A stretch of 64,000 bases of DNA from Caproiciproducens galactitolivorans (lineage in GTDB: Bacteria; Bacillota; Clostridia; Oscillospirales; Acutalibacteraceae), in NCBI RefSeq assembly GCF_026672255.1, contig NZ_JAPOHA010000002.1, positions 162,553 through 226,552 of the forward strand, given 5' to 3'. Made by a program: the position numbers and the translations under genes. Below are positions 45,089-53,919 of the stretch, piece by piece. Position 1 is the first letter of the stretch; every line of letters starts with the position of its first letter. The notes under the pieces were generated by a model that had not been told where the DNA came from, did not search any database, and saw only the letters and a program-made list of their open reading frames with translations.

Positions 45089-47206
45089 TTATTTCATTTG
45101 TTCCGCATTGTATATTGGCCGGAAGGGCTTACTGCTGTCCTGCTCAATCAATTGTTTTACCGCATCCTGTGCCAGACGCGAAAATTCGATCTGGCAGTTG
45201 CAGGGCGCTTTTCCTCGTTTATCGATATGGGTATAAACGGTATCCGACTGCATAACGCGCGCGTTGATGTTGTCGCTCAGCATCAGGTTCAGAATATCGA
45301 ATGCCCGCTGCCGCAGGGCCTCGTCTTCTACCGGAAATACGAGTTCTACGCGCCGGTCAAGATTGCGCTGCATCCAGTCGGCGCTGCCCATGTAAATTTT
45401 CGGATTCCCTGCGTTTTCAAACCGGTAAATCCGGCTGTGTTCGAGCAACTGCCCGACGATGCTGTAAACCGTTATATTTTCACTGACGCCCGGCAACCCG
45501 GGAATCAGGCAGCAGATTCCGCGGATGAGGAGCCGAATCGGAACCTTTGCCTGCGAAGCCTTGTAAAGCAGGGCGATCAGGTCGGGGTCTGTCAGGGAGT
45601 TTATTTTTACGGTGATGCCGCAGGGGAGATTTTGTTCGGAATTTGCAATTTCGTTTTCGATCATGCGCACGAAAAAGCTCCGCATGCCCTGCGGGGCAAC
45701 AACAAAGCGGTTGTATTCCGGCGGGCGGGAATACCCGGTCAGAACGTTAAACAGGGAAGAGGCGTCCGCTCCATAAGGCTCTTTGCAGGTGAAAATGCCG
45801 ATATCCGTATAGATTTTTGCGGTGGAATCGTTGTAGTTCCCTGTTCCCATATGCAGGTAGCGGCGGATACCGTCTTCATCGCGGCGTACAACCAGCAGAA
45901 TTTTGCAGTGGGTTTTCAGGCCCGCAAGGCCGTAAATAACATGACAGCCCGCTTCCTCCAGCTTTTTTGCCCAGAGAATATTGTTCTCCTCGTCGAACCG
46001 CGCTTTCAGCTCGACCAGAACGGTTACCTGCTTGCCGTTTTCAGCCGCGGTAATCAGCGCGTCGATGATCGGGGAATGGCCGCTGACACGGTAAAGCGTC
46101 TGCTTAATGGCAAGCACGTTCTTATCCTCCGCGGCCTTTCGCACAAAATCAACGACCGTCTCGAAACTCTCGTAAGGATGGTGCACCATACGGTCCTTCT
46201 CACGGATTGCTTCAAAAATATCCTCGTAGCCCCAAAAATCGGCTGCCGGATAGACCGGCGTAATCGGTTTGAAGCAAAGGGCTTCAAAATCGGAAAGGGA
46301 TGCAAATTTGGAAAAGAAGGTTAAATCCAGCGGGCCGGGGAACTGATAAATATCGTCCGGCTGAATATCCAGCATGTCGATCAGAAATTCCTGTGTTTCC
46401 GCGTCGCTTTTTTGCAGCAATTCCAGGCGGACGGGCTTTCCGCGCTTCCGCTTTTTAATGGATTTCTGAATTTCAATTAATAAATCCTCCGATTCTTCGT
46501 CAATATCAAGGTCGGAGTTGCGGGTGATTCGGAAGGGGCAGGCTGCCCGGATGTCACTCAGTTCAAACAGTTCGCCCATTTTATAAATAATGACGTTTTC
46601 CAGCAGCACATAGCATTTTCCGCTGTCGGATGGAATCTGAAGAAAACGGGAAAGAATCGCCGGAACCTGTACCACGGCAAAATAGGAATCCTCTTCGCCT
46701 TTCAGCCGGACCGCAATGTTTAAACTCTTGTTTGCCAGCAGCGGAAACGGGCGGCTGCGGTCAACGGCGAGCGGTGTTAAAACGGGGAACAGGACCTTGT
46801 CAAAATAATCGGATATATACTGTTTTTGTTCGGCATTCATTTCTTCCGGTGTTAAAAAGGCGATTCCTTTTCTTTTCATCGCCGGAACAATCGAACGGTG
46901 CAGGCAGGAATACTGCTTCTCCGTAAACGCATGGATTTTTTCAGACAGCAAAGGGAGGAGCTGCTTCGGCGTCAGCCCGGAAGTATCTTCCACACGATAG
47001 TCGGAACTGACTTGTTCCTTCACCCCGGCTACCCTTACCATAAAGAATTCATCCAGATTCGAGGCCGTAATGGACAAAAAGCGGATGCGCTCCATCAGCG
47101 GATTGGCTCGCTTAAAAGCTTCCTCCAAAACGCGCGCGTTAAAGTCCATCCAGCTTAATTCCCGGTTGATAAACGGTATTTTTATTTTGTCGTTTTTGTC
47201 ATTCAT
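45089..47206 (-). CDS. ppk1: Polyphosphate kinase 1
   Basis: The 705-residue enzyme makes polyphosphate reversibly from ATP. It has the N-terminal helical domain (FINRELSWMDFNARVLEEA), the middle domain and two C-terminal phospholipase-D-like domains. The phosphorylated His lies in AGLKTHCKILLVVRR (near residue 430) and the second active-site His in LEHSRIYRF (near 590); YLHMGTGNYN is intact. Length is normal (690-740). It stands between the Ppx/GppA-like gene upstream and pfkA downstream. Confidence 0.95.
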   Translation of the reverse strand: MNDKNDKIKIPFINRELSWMDFNARVLEEAFKRANPLMERIRFLSITASNLDEFFMVRVAGVKEQVSSDYRVEDTSGLTPKQLLPLLSEKIHAFTEKQYSCLHRSIVPAMKRKGIAFLTPEEMNAEQKQYISDYFDKVLFPVLTPLAVDRSRPFPLLANKSLNIAVRLKGEEDSYFAVVQVPAILSRFLQIPSDSGKCYVLLENVIIYKMGELFELSDIRAACPFRITRNSDLDIDEESEDLLIEIQKSIKKRKRGKPVRLELLQKSDAETQEFLIDMLDIQPDDIYQFPGPLDLTFFSKFASLSDFEALCFKPITPVYPAADFWGYEDIFEAIREKDRMVHHPYESFETVVDFVRKAAEDKNVLAIKQTLYRVSGHSPIIDALITAAENGKQVTVLVELKARFDEENNILWAKKLEEAGCHVIYGLAGLKTHCKILLVVRRDEDGIRRYLHMGTGNYNDSTAKIYTDIGIFTCKEPYGADASSLFNVLTGYSRPPEYNRFVVAPQGMRSFFVRMIENEIANSEQNLPCGITVKINSLTDPDLIALLYKASQAKVPIRLLIRGICCLIPGLPGVSENITVYSIVGQLLEHSRIYRFENAGNPKIYMGSADWMQRNLDRRVELVFPVEDEALRQRAFDILNLMLSDNINARVMQSDTVYTHIDKRGKAPCNCQIEFSRLAQDAVKQLIEQDSSKPFRPIYNAEQMK

Positions 47207-47224
47207 TTATTACCACGCCTTATG

Positions 47225-48778
47225 TTAAATTAGGGAGGAGCGGACGGTCAGAATCGGATTACAGCCGAAAACCTCCTGGAAGAACGGGGCGCATTGTTCA
47301 AACGCCCATTTTTCAAGATAAACGTTTTCGTTGCTGTCCGCTGTGATCAATAATTTGTCGTTATCCAGTTTTACCCGAATATCCTTGAGTTTCTGCTTCT
47401 GCGCCTTGTCAAGCGCGTTTGCAAGCCGGAAAATGGCCACAAGCTTGGAGACGATCAGCCTGTTTTTATCGCTCAGACGAATAAATTCAATGTCGTCGTA
47501 ATTCGGCACATCGTATTCGTTGTAGCGGGAAACATAGGCTGTTATCAGCATTTCTTCATCGGTCATACCGTAAATGTCGATATCCTTAATCAAATCAAAC
47601 GTACTCAGCAAATGCTGTTTAGCGGTTACATAATAGCCGCAGTCATGCAGGATGGCCGCGAGCTCCAGAAGCAGCCTTTTACGGTGGTCAAGTCCGTGCG
47701 CGCCTTTCATCTTGTCAAAAATCCGGCAGGCGAATTTCCGGACGTTTTCGGAATGAAGATGGTTGCAGTTGTAGGTTTTCGCAATTTCCTGTGCGCAGGA
47801 GATGGCGTTTTCACGGACATGGTCAAAATATTCCTCGCCGCTTTTGGGGAGAAGCATGTGGCGCATCAAAGCGTCCCACAGCTCCACCTTGGGCGCAATA
47901 ATAACATCGGATTCGGAAAATTCAATCAGCCGGATATAAATCGCAAGCGCGGAATACAGCAGTTCGGCCGTGTCCTCGTTAATGCCGTAGTGGCTGCTGA
48001 TCTTTTCCTGCGACATGGAGCGTATCTGATTAAACAGGTCGGAAAGCATCTGCGCGGGAATCGTGTAGCAGCCGTTTTCGGGCATTACGCCGCAAATCCG
48101 GGCAATTAACTGAATTTCATTCCCCGTCAGAATCAGGTTGGAAACAAGCCCCTTGCTGAACGGGATACGGATATGGCCAATAATGGAATTGAGGTATTCT
48201 TCCACGACGGTGTAAAAATCCTCCGTAAGCTCCTGAATATTCCCGAGCATATCATGAAGCTTTAAGGCGCCCATCGGAATGTTCTGCGAGAAGATCATAT
48301 GCTTTCCGTTATAAAGGGAAAAGCCGATGGTTCCGGCGCCGATATAGGAAATCAGCGCGTTTTCTCCTTTTTTATTTTCCATTTTATCGAGTGTATTTAA
48401 AATTTCCGAGTAAATCAGCGTTTTTTCCTGATCATCCTCCAATACCTGGACGGTCATGTCGTTCTGGATTTTTAACTGGTCGATCACATAGGAACGGTTT
48501 TTCGCTTCCCGAAAAGCGGTTGTCGCCACTACTTTGTATTGATCCACTCCGTATTCTTTTAAAATGCTGCTGTATCCATGCAGGATACCGGAAAGTTCAC
48601 GCAGGCTTTCAAAACGGATTTTTCCGTCGGTAAAGACTTCGTGGCCAAGGTTTAAGGGATATTCCAGTTTTTCAAGGTCCGTAATTTCTCTTTTTTTAAG
48701 CTGTGAAATTCTCATTTTCAGCATATTCGAGCCGATATCGATCACTGCGGCCACTCTGCTGCTTTTTTTACGATTCAA
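47225..48778 (-). CDS. Ppx/GppA-family phosphatase with C-terminal HD domain, active-site motifs altered
   Basis: The 517-residue protein has an N-terminal ASKHA fold (VAAVIDIGSNMLKMRISQLK, residues about 9-28) and a C-terminal HD domain (AHGLDHRKRLL then AAILHDCGYYV, residues about 345-400). The family hydrolyses polyphosphate or pppGpp. The second phosphate-binding motif, normally DIGGGSTE, reads YIGAGTIGF, and the segment around the catalytic glutamate, normally SGEEEARL, reads LEDDQEKTL. It may thus be weak, specialised or regulatory. It starts at TTG 48778 behind AGGTGGTGA and shares an operon with ppk1. Confidence 0.85.
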   Translation of the reverse strand: MNRKKSSRVAAVIDIGSNMLKMRISQLKKREITDLEKLEYPLNLGHEVFTDGKIRFESLRELSGILHGYSSILKEYGVDQYKVVATTAFREAKNRSYVIDQLKIQNDMTVQVLEDDQEKTLIYSEILNTLDKMENKKGENALISYIGAGTIGFSLYNGKHMIFSQNIPMGALKLHDMLGNIQELTEDFYTVVEEYLNSIIGHIRIPFSKGLVSNLILTGNEIQLIARICGVMPENGCYTIPAQMLSDLFNQIRSMSQEKISSHYGINEDTAELLYSALAIYIRLIEFSESDVIIAPKVELWDALMRHMLLPKSGEEYFDHVRENAISCAQEIAKTYNCNHLHSENVRKFACRIFDKMKGAHGLDHRKRLLLELAAILHDCGYYVTAKQHLLSTFDLIKDIDIYGMTDEEMLITAYVSRYNEYDVPNYDDIEFIRLSDKNRLIVSKLVAIFRLANALDKAQKQKLKDIRVKLDNDKLLITADSNENVYLEKWAFEQCAPFFQEVFGCNPILTVRSSLI

Positions 48779-48810
48779 AACGTCACCACCTATGCTGATT
48801 TCTATGGATA

Positions 48811-48839
48811 ATTATAGCAAATCGTTGTTGATTCTACAA
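48811..48839 (-). promoter_or_regulatory. Sigma-A-type promoter of the ppx-ppk-pfk operon
   Basis: On the minus strand TTGTAG (48839-48834) and TATAAT (48816-48811) are spaced by 17 bases, about 32 bases before the start codon. Confidence 0.7.
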
Positions 48840-49096
48840 CGCTTCTTACTATATTATTGTTCTTTTCGGTTTATGAATAAATTTCTCTTCGAATCCGCGG
48901 CAATATGAATTTTTCTATTTGCATTGTTCTTCAAAATGAACTGTTCAAAATCATACAAATTCTCCTTGCAGAAGGTCCTTTACAGGATTTAAATTTGTAA
49001 ATTCGAAATAAATCCTTCATAGTCATATCGTTTCGTAAATATAATGGAAAGAGGCAGGTAAGATTGAATTGTCAAACTGTAAAGGAAATGAATATA

Positions 49097-49981
49097 ATGA
49101 ACTACGAGCAAAAGAGTATCTTAAAAAGCTTTAAAGACTTTGGGCTCGCTTTATTTTCCAACTGGGTCTTTCAGCAGATCATTTATTTTCTGTTTCCGTT
49201 TATCCTTTCATGCGTTATCAAAAACTCAAACAAGCCTTTAAGCCCGGCTTCTTTCTATTCTTATCCGCAGATTATTTATTTTTCTTTGTATATTTTCATC
49301 TTAATAGGATTTTCCGCCGCAAATAAGCATATATTGAAGCAGCGAAAAAATTCGGAATTAAACAGGTCTGTCATTGATGAACTGCAAAATAACATAACCA
49401 GTTTGACACGGTATATGTCTACGCTTGGCCCCGATGAAAAGGAAGAAATCTTTGCTTCTTTGTCGCAGTTTGTCTGTAATTCATTATATACGATTTTTTC
49501 AAATCAATACGAAGACCGCAGCTTTCGAATCAGCGTTATTAAACAAATTCTGAATCGGAATGAATTGATGTATACCATGCCCGGGTATAAATCGAACAGT
49601 TTAAGCAAGGGCGACAATCGCCCGCAGCCGGTGTCAAATTGTGAGAAATTTTTTAAAAATATTCTCATGACGTCCATAGAAAAGACCTATATTTTAGACG
49701 AAAAAGGGATTAAAAAGAAATTTGGCCCCACACATGAAAAAATCACCGAATATATTGCGATTTCTCACAAGGGAGATTTTGATAATATTTGTTTTATTCT
49801 TCAGCTTGATTGTACAAAGGCGGGAAGCTTTGGAAAAAACAAAGAAGAAATTGAAGATTTTATCCAGCAGTACATAGAACCTTTTATCAAACTCCTTGAA
49901 AACGCTTATGTTCAGGAAAGAATGAATTTTATGAATAGAGGGGTCGACGACATTGAATCACAAACCTTTTACACTCATTGA
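49097..49981 (+). CDS. Membrane protein of unknown function with two N-terminal helices
   Basis: The 294-residue protein has two hydrophobic helices (about residues 20-38 and 52-72) separated by a short Pro-rich loop. A Lys/Asn-rich, mostly cytoplasmic region of about 220 residues follows and ends ESQTFYTH. I choose ATG 49097 because AAAGGA then has good spacing; TTG 49064 is the alternative. The base composition is more AT-rich than the neighbours. No family is recognised; the size and topology resemble small membrane-anchored sensors without an obvious kinase or GGDEF motif. A 53-residue frame overlaps its end. Confidence 0.6.
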   Translation: MNYEQKSILKSFKDFGLALFSNWVFQQIIYFLFPFILSCVIKNSNKPLSPASFYSYPQIIYFSLYIFILIGFSAANKHILKQRKNSELNRSVIDELQNNITSLTRYMSTLGPDEKEEIFASLSQFVCNSLYTIFSNQYEDRSFRISVIKQILNRNELMYTMPGYKSNSLSKGDNRPQPVSNCEKFFKNILMTSIEKTYILDEKGIKKKFGPTHEKITEYIAISHKGDFDNICFILQLDCTKAGSFGKNKEEIEDFIQQYIEPFIKLLENAYVQERMNFMNRGVDDIESQTFYTH

Positions 49982-50114
49982 GGGGAACAGCGAGATTGAC
50001 AATGAGCTTTTTTACGAAAAAATAAATAAAATTATAGAAGAGGAGCGTAAGAAAAACGCTGATATACGAACCATTCCAAACAATACCACGGATGAAGTGA
50101 AATACTCTTCCTGA
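49953..50114 (+). CDS. Small overlapping ORF, 53 residues
   Basis: The frame starts at TTG 49953 with GAGGGG ten bases upstream and overlaps the preceding gene by 29 bases. The product is hydrophilic and helical (FTLIEGNSEIDNELFYEKIN, then EERKKNADIRTI) with no membrane segment. Overlap and ribosome site suggest translational coupling with the membrane protein, perhaps as a partner. No family is recognised. Confidence 0.5.
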   Translation: MNHKPFTLIEGNSEIDNELFYEKINKIIEEERKKNADIRTIPNNTTDEVKYSS

Positions 50115-50148
50115 TAGAATTATGGAATCCCGATGCTATATGATTCGC

Positions 50149-50168
50149 CCTGCCGGTCTACCGGCAGG
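50149..50168 (+). terminator. Short GC-rich hairpin after the small ORF
   Basis: CCTGCCGG and CCGGCAGG pair around a TCTA loop, 35 bases after the stop. The following tract has only scattered T, so it is a weak terminator candidate. Confidence 0.5.
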
Positions 50169-50260
50169 ACATATTTCATTCTCTCCGCTCTTCTGTTCAT
50201 TTGCATTTATTGTGGAGTATAAAAAGCGGAGAGCCCGTCCGACTTACCAATTTCTATAGA

Positions 50261-50294
50261 AAAAAGCCCATCAGCTTATGCTGATGGGCTTTTT
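50261..50294. terminator. Bidirectional terminator next to tRNA-Ser
   Basis: AAAAAGCCCATCAGC pairs perfectly with GCTGATGGGCTTTTT around TTAT. It abuts the tRNA-Ser 3' end on the minus strand and can also stop plus-strand transcription. Confidence 0.88.
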
Positions 50295-50379
50295 GGCGGA
50301 GAGGATGCGACTCGAACGCACAATGCCTTGCGGCACACCACATTTCCAATGTGGCTCCTTACCATTAGAATACCTCTCC
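50294..50379 (-). tRNA. tRNA-Ser(GGA)
   Basis: Read on the minus strand, GGAGAGG pairs with CCTCTCC as acceptor stem, the anticodon arm is CCACA-TTGGAAA-TGTGG with anticodon GGA, a long variable arm (TGCC-GCAA-GGCA) identifies a serine class II tRNA, and the T arm has the canonical TTCGAGT loop. G73 and CCA are encoded. The length is 86 bases. A terminator follows directly. Confidence 0.92.
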
Positions 50380-50419
50380 GAATGGCAATTGTTGCTTGGT
50401 TATCAAAGGCAACTCTGAT

Positions 50420-50448
50420 ATTATAACGAATGTTTCAGCAAAAATCAA
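50420..50448 (-). promoter_or_regulatory. Promoter of tRNA-Ser
   Basis: On the minus strand TTGATT (50448-50443) and TATAAT (50425-50420) are separated by 17 bases, about 40 bases before the tRNA. Confidence 0.65.
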
Positions 50449-50500
50449 CCCCTATTTTGAAGATTCTCGAAATTTTCACATTTTCCGGCGTATTGAGTAT

Positions 50501-50528
50501 TGCATAGCGCGGATTCGTGTTATAATAT
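50501..50528 (+). promoter_or_regulatory. Promoter of asnS, extended -10 type
   Basis: TATAAT preceded by TG (TGTTATAAT, ending at 50527) lies about 40 bases before the start; the best -35, TTGCAT, has a short 15-base spacer, which an extended -10 can tolerate. Confidence 0.55.
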
Positions 50529-50565
50529 AAATATATTCTGGAAGCAAATTTAGGAGGTATTCAGA

Positions 50566-51960
50566 TTGAAGAGAACTGAAATAACCGAATTATATTCGAA
50601 TACGGCGGAGCTTGGCGGGAAAACGGTAACGGTCTGCGGCTGGGTTCGTACGATTCGCGATTCCAAGGCGCTGGGATTCATTGAATTGAACGACGGCAGC
50701 TGCTTCAAGGGAGTTCAAATTGTTTTTGAGGCGGATCGAATTTCGAATTTTACAGAAGTTACGAAATTGAACGTCGGTTCAGCCATTGTAGTTACCGGAG
50801 AACTGGTTTTGACGCCTCAGGCGAAACAGCCGTTTGAAATCCATGCCGATAAAATTGAAGCGGAAGGCCTTTCCACTCCGGATTATCCGCTGCAGAAGAA
50901 GCGTCATTCGCTGGAATATTTACGTACGATTGCGCATTTGCGCCCGCGTACCAACACGTTCAGCGCGGCGTTCCGCGTGCGTTCGGCCGCGGCGTTTGCC
51001 ATTCATAAATTCTTTAACGAGAACGGATTCATTTATGTCCATACCCCTCTGATTACCGGAAGCGACTGCGAAGGCGCCGGCGAAATGTTCAACGTTACCA
51101 CACTGGACGCGGACAACCCTCCGCGCAAAGAAGACGGGACGATTGATTATTCTCAGGACTTTTTCCAAAAGCATACGTCCCTTACGGTTTCCGGCCAGCT
51201 TGAGGCGGAATGCATGGCGATGGCGTTTGGCAAGGTGTATACTTTCGGCCCGACGTTCCGCGCTGAAAAATCCTATACGCAGCGCCATGCGGCGGAATTC
51301 TGGATGATTGAACCGGAAATTGCGTTTGCGGATTTGCAGGACGACATGCGGCTTGCCGAAGCGATGATGAAGTACGTCATTCAATATGTTATGGACACCT
51401 GTCCGGATGATATCGCGTTTTTCAATCAGTTTATAGACAAGGGGCTTGTTGAACGTTTAAATAACGTTGTCCATTCGGATTTCGCCTGTGTTACGTATAC
51501 GGAAGCAGTCGACATTTTAAAAAAGAACAACGATCAATTTGAATATAAGGTGGATTGGGGAACCGATCTGCAAACAGAGCATGAAAAGTATTTAACGGAG
51601 CAGGTATTCGGAAAGCCTGTTTTTGTAACCGATTATCCGAAAGAAATTAAAGCCTTCTACATGCGTTTGAATGACGACGGAAAGACGGTTGCCGCAGTTG
51701 ACCTTCTTGTACCGGGTATCGGCGAGATTATAGGCGGCAGTCAGCGTGAGGAACGCATGGAGGTTCTTCAGCAGAGAATGAAAGACTTTAAGCTGAACGA
51801 GGACAATTACTGGTGGTATCTGGATTTAAGGCGTTATGGCGGTACAAAGCACGCGGGGTACGGTCTCGGCTTTGAGCGCCTTGTGATGTATTTGACCGGT
51901 ATCGCAAATATTCGGGATGTGCTGCCGTTCCCGCGCACAACGGGCACCGCAGAATTTTAG
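50566..51960 (+). CDS. asnS: Asparaginyl-tRNA synthetase
   Basis: The 464-residue class II synthetase charges tRNA-Asn. It has an N-terminal OB-fold anticodon domain ([20 protein letters not shown], residues about 18-37) and a catalytic domain with motif 2 ([10 protein letters not shown]) and motif 3 ([15 protein letters not shown]). The AsnS-specific [11 protein letters not shown] is present. It starts at TTG 50566 behind AGGAGG. The hemerythrin gene follows after 16 bases and may be co-transcribed. Confidence 0.95.
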   Translation: MKRTEITELYSNTAELGGKTVTVCGWVRTIRDSKALGFIELNDGSCFKGVQIVFEADRISNFTEVTKLNVGSAIVVTGELVLTPQAKQPFEIHADKIEAEGLSTPDYPLQKKRHSLEYLRTIAHLRPRTNTFSAAFRVRSAAAFAIHKFFNENGFIYVHTPLITGSDCEGAGEMFNVTTLDADNPPRKEDGTIDYSQDFFQKHTSLTVSGQLEAECMAMAFGKVYTFGPTFRAEKSYTQRHAAEFWMIEPEIAFADLQDDMRLAEAMMKYVIQYVMDTCPDDIAFFNQFIDKGLVERLNNVVHSDFACVTYTEAVDILKKNNDQFEYKVDWGTDLQTEHEKYLTEQVFGKPVFVTDYPKEIKAFYMRLNDDGKTVAAVDLLVPGIGEIIGGSQREERMEVLQQRMKDFKLNEDNYWWYLDLRRYGGTKHAGYGLGFERLVMYLTGIANIRDVLPFPRTTGTAEF

Positions 51961-51976
51961 AAAGGACGTGTCTCAT

Positions 51977-52369
51977 ATGGCAATGTGGAAAGAAAGTCTG
52001 AAAATAGGAGTATCGCTGATTGACAGCGAACATAAGGAACTGTGCGATCGAATTGACCAGCTCTTTGCCGCGTGCAATCAGGGAAAGGGCAGGGACGAAA
52101 TCATCAAGACGCTTGAATTCCTGGAGGGGTACACCATCAAGCATTTCTCCGATGAGGAGAAACTGCAGCGCAGCAGTACTTATCCGAAATGCAAGGAACA
52201 TAAAGAAATGCATGAGTATTTTAAAAAGCAGATTGCTGATTTAAAGAAGGATATTACGGAAAACGGCGCTTCGATTGCGGTTGTATCCAAAACAAATTAC
52301 TTTCTTATGAATTGGCTTCTGAACCATATTCAAAAGGTAGATACCGAATTGGCAAATTACATAAAATAA
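51977..52369 (+). CDS. Bacteriohemerythrin
   Basis: The 130-residue four-helix protein carries the di-iron ligand set: His in DSEHKELCDRI, His-Glu in KHFSDEEKL, His-His in EHKEMHEYF and His-Asp in NHIQKVDTEL. Such proteins bind oxygen (or sense it) and protect oxygen-labile enzymes in anaerobes. ATG 51977 is preceded by AAAGGACG; the longer frame into asnS is not needed. Length is normal for stand-alone forms. Confidence 0.92.
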   Translation: MAMWKESLKIGVSLIDSEHKELCDRIDQLFAACNQGKGRDEIIKTLEFLEGYTIKHFSDEEKLQRSSTYPKCKEHKEMHEYFKKQIADLKKDITENGASIAVVSKTNYFLMNWLLNHIQKVDTELANYIK

Positions 52370-52416
52370 AATAAATATGCTCTCCTTTTCTTATATGCAG
52401 GATTTATCAATTTAAC

Positions 52417-52445
52417 TTGCATTTTTTCATATTATATATTAGAAT
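52417..52445 (+). promoter_or_regulatory. Promoter of the aminotransferase gene
   Basis: TTGCAT (52417-52422) and TAGAAT (52440-52445) with a 17-base spacer. Confidence 0.6.
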
Positions 52446-52496
52446 AGTACCTAGTTTTTAACTTGATATGCATTTTAAGATAGGGAGATGCTCATA

Positions 52497-53774
52497 TTGG
52501 ATTTCGCGTCAATGTCAGAAAAAGAGTTAAGCCAGGTAAGGGCGGACTTACAGGAACGCTATAACCGTTTTAAAGCAAAAGGGTTAAAATTAAATATGGC
52601 CCGCGGAAAGCCGGAAACAGAACAGCTTAAACTTTCCATGGGTATGCTGGACGCATTAAACTCCGCATCCGATCTTTACGCTTCAACCGGGGAGGATTGC
52701 CGCAACTACGGTATGCCGTACGGGCTTCCCGAAATGCGCGAACTCTTTTCAAAGTTGATGGGGGTTGAAGCCTCGAATATCATTGCAGGCGGCAATTCCA
52801 GCCTGAATATGATGTTTGATACGGTTTCCTGCGCAATGACCCATGGCTTTTCGGGCTGTCAGCCGTGGGGCAAACAGGGCCCGGTGAAGTTTTTGTGCCC
52901 GTCTCCCGGCTACGACAGGCATTTTGCCATTACGGAATACTTCGGCTTTGAACTGCTTACGGTGCCCATGCTGCCGACAGGTCCGGACATGGATGTCGTG
53001 GAAAAGCTGGTTTCAAATGATGAAACCGTCAAAGGAGTCTGGTGTGTTCCAAAGTATTCCAATCCGGAGGGGATCACCTATTCCGATGAAACCGTTCGCC
53101 GTTTTGCCGCTTTAAAACCCGCCGCAAAGGATTTCCGGATTTTTTGGGATAACGCCTATTGCGTGCACGATTTAACCGATACGCCGGATCAGCTCCTGAA
53201 TTTATGGCTTGAATGCAAAAAGGCGGGCAATGAGGATTTGCCGATCTTCTTTGTATCCACCAGCAAGATTTCTTTTCCGGGTGCCGGCGTGGCGGCGCTG
53301 GGCGCAAGCGACAGCAACCTGGCCGTTTTGAAAGAGTATTTTTCCTATCAGACAATCGGTCCGGATAAATTGAATCAATTAAGACATCTGTATTTCTTTA
53401 AAAACTATGACGGCGTGATGGAGCAGATGAAGAAACACCGCAGGCTGATTGCACCGAAGTTTAAAGCGGTAATCGATAAGCTGGAATCCGAGCTTGGGGG
53501 AAAGGGCGTTGCCCGATGGACCCATCCAAACGGAGGGTATTTTATCAGTGTCGATGTTTTGAACGGATGTGCAAAGCGGGTGGTTTCCCTTTGCAAAGAA
53601 GCCGGAGTAACCCTTACCGGTGCGGGCGCGACTTTTCCGTACGGGAAGGATCCGAACGACAGCAACATCCGTGTTGCGCCGACGTACCCGCCGGTTGCCG
53701 AGCTGCAGGTTGCCATGGATTTATTCTGTATTTGCGTTCAGCTTGCCGCGGCGGAAAAATTATTAAATCCATAA
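52497..53774 (+). CDS. Aspartate aminotransferase-like enzyme, type Ic
   Basis: The 425-residue PLP enzyme belongs to the class I fold, in the PF12897 (type Ic) group: LNMARGKPETEQLKLS near the start, DCRNYGMPYGLPEMRELFS near 64-82, and the PLP lysine in VSTSKISFPGAGV (near residue 257). Type Ic enzymes transaminate aspartate or glutamate with 2-oxo acids. I prefer TTG 52497 because AGGGAG then has ten-base spacing; ATG 52488 lies too close to it. A terminator follows, so the gene is single. Confidence 0.88.
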   Translation: MDFASMSEKELSQVRADLQERYNRFKAKGLKLNMARGKPETEQLKLSMGMLDALNSASDLYASTGEDCRNYGMPYGLPEMRELFSKLMGVEASNIIAGGNSSLNMMFDTVSCAMTHGFSGCQPWGKQGPVKFLCPSPGYDRHFAITEYFGFELLTVPMLPTGPDMDVVEKLVSNDETVKGVWCVPKYSNPEGITYSDETVRRFAALKPAAKDFRIFWDNAYCVHDLTDTPDQLLNLWLECKKAGNEDLPIFFVSTSKISFPGAGVAALGASDSNLAVLKEYFSYQTIGPDKLNQLRHLYFFKNYDGVMEQMKKHRRLIAPKFKAVIDKLESELGGKGVARWTHPNGGYFISVDVLNGCAKRVVSLCKEAGVTLTGAGATFPYGKDPNDSNIRVAPTYPPVAELQVAMDLFCICVQLAAAEKLLNP

Positions 53775-53803
53775 GAGAGGGAGCTTGGCTCCCTTTCTTT
53801 TTT
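53772..53803 (+). terminator. Terminator after the aminotransferase gene
   Basis: AAGAGAGGGAGC pairs with GCTCCCTTTCTT around a TTG loop and a run of T follows. Confidence 0.88.
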
Positions 53804-53836
53804 TGGATGTCTTCACGAATAATCTTGTCAAACTAA

Positions 53837-53865
53837 TTGACATTTTAATGTATTAACCATATAAT
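53837..53865 (+). promoter_or_regulatory. Full-consensus sigma-A promoter of secDF
   Basis: TTGACA (53837-53842) and TATAAT (53860-53865) match the consensus at all twelve positions with an ideal 17-base spacer, 55 bases before secD. Confidence 0.85.
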
Positions 53866-53919
53866 TGATGTGTTACGTCTGCGAGGATTCACAGAAAACC
53901 AAAATTGGAGGATTTACGA

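Noticed and set aside
45098-46324. A 408-codon plus-strand frame
   Set aside because: It lies wholly antisense to ppk1, whose motifs are intact, and has no ribosome site.
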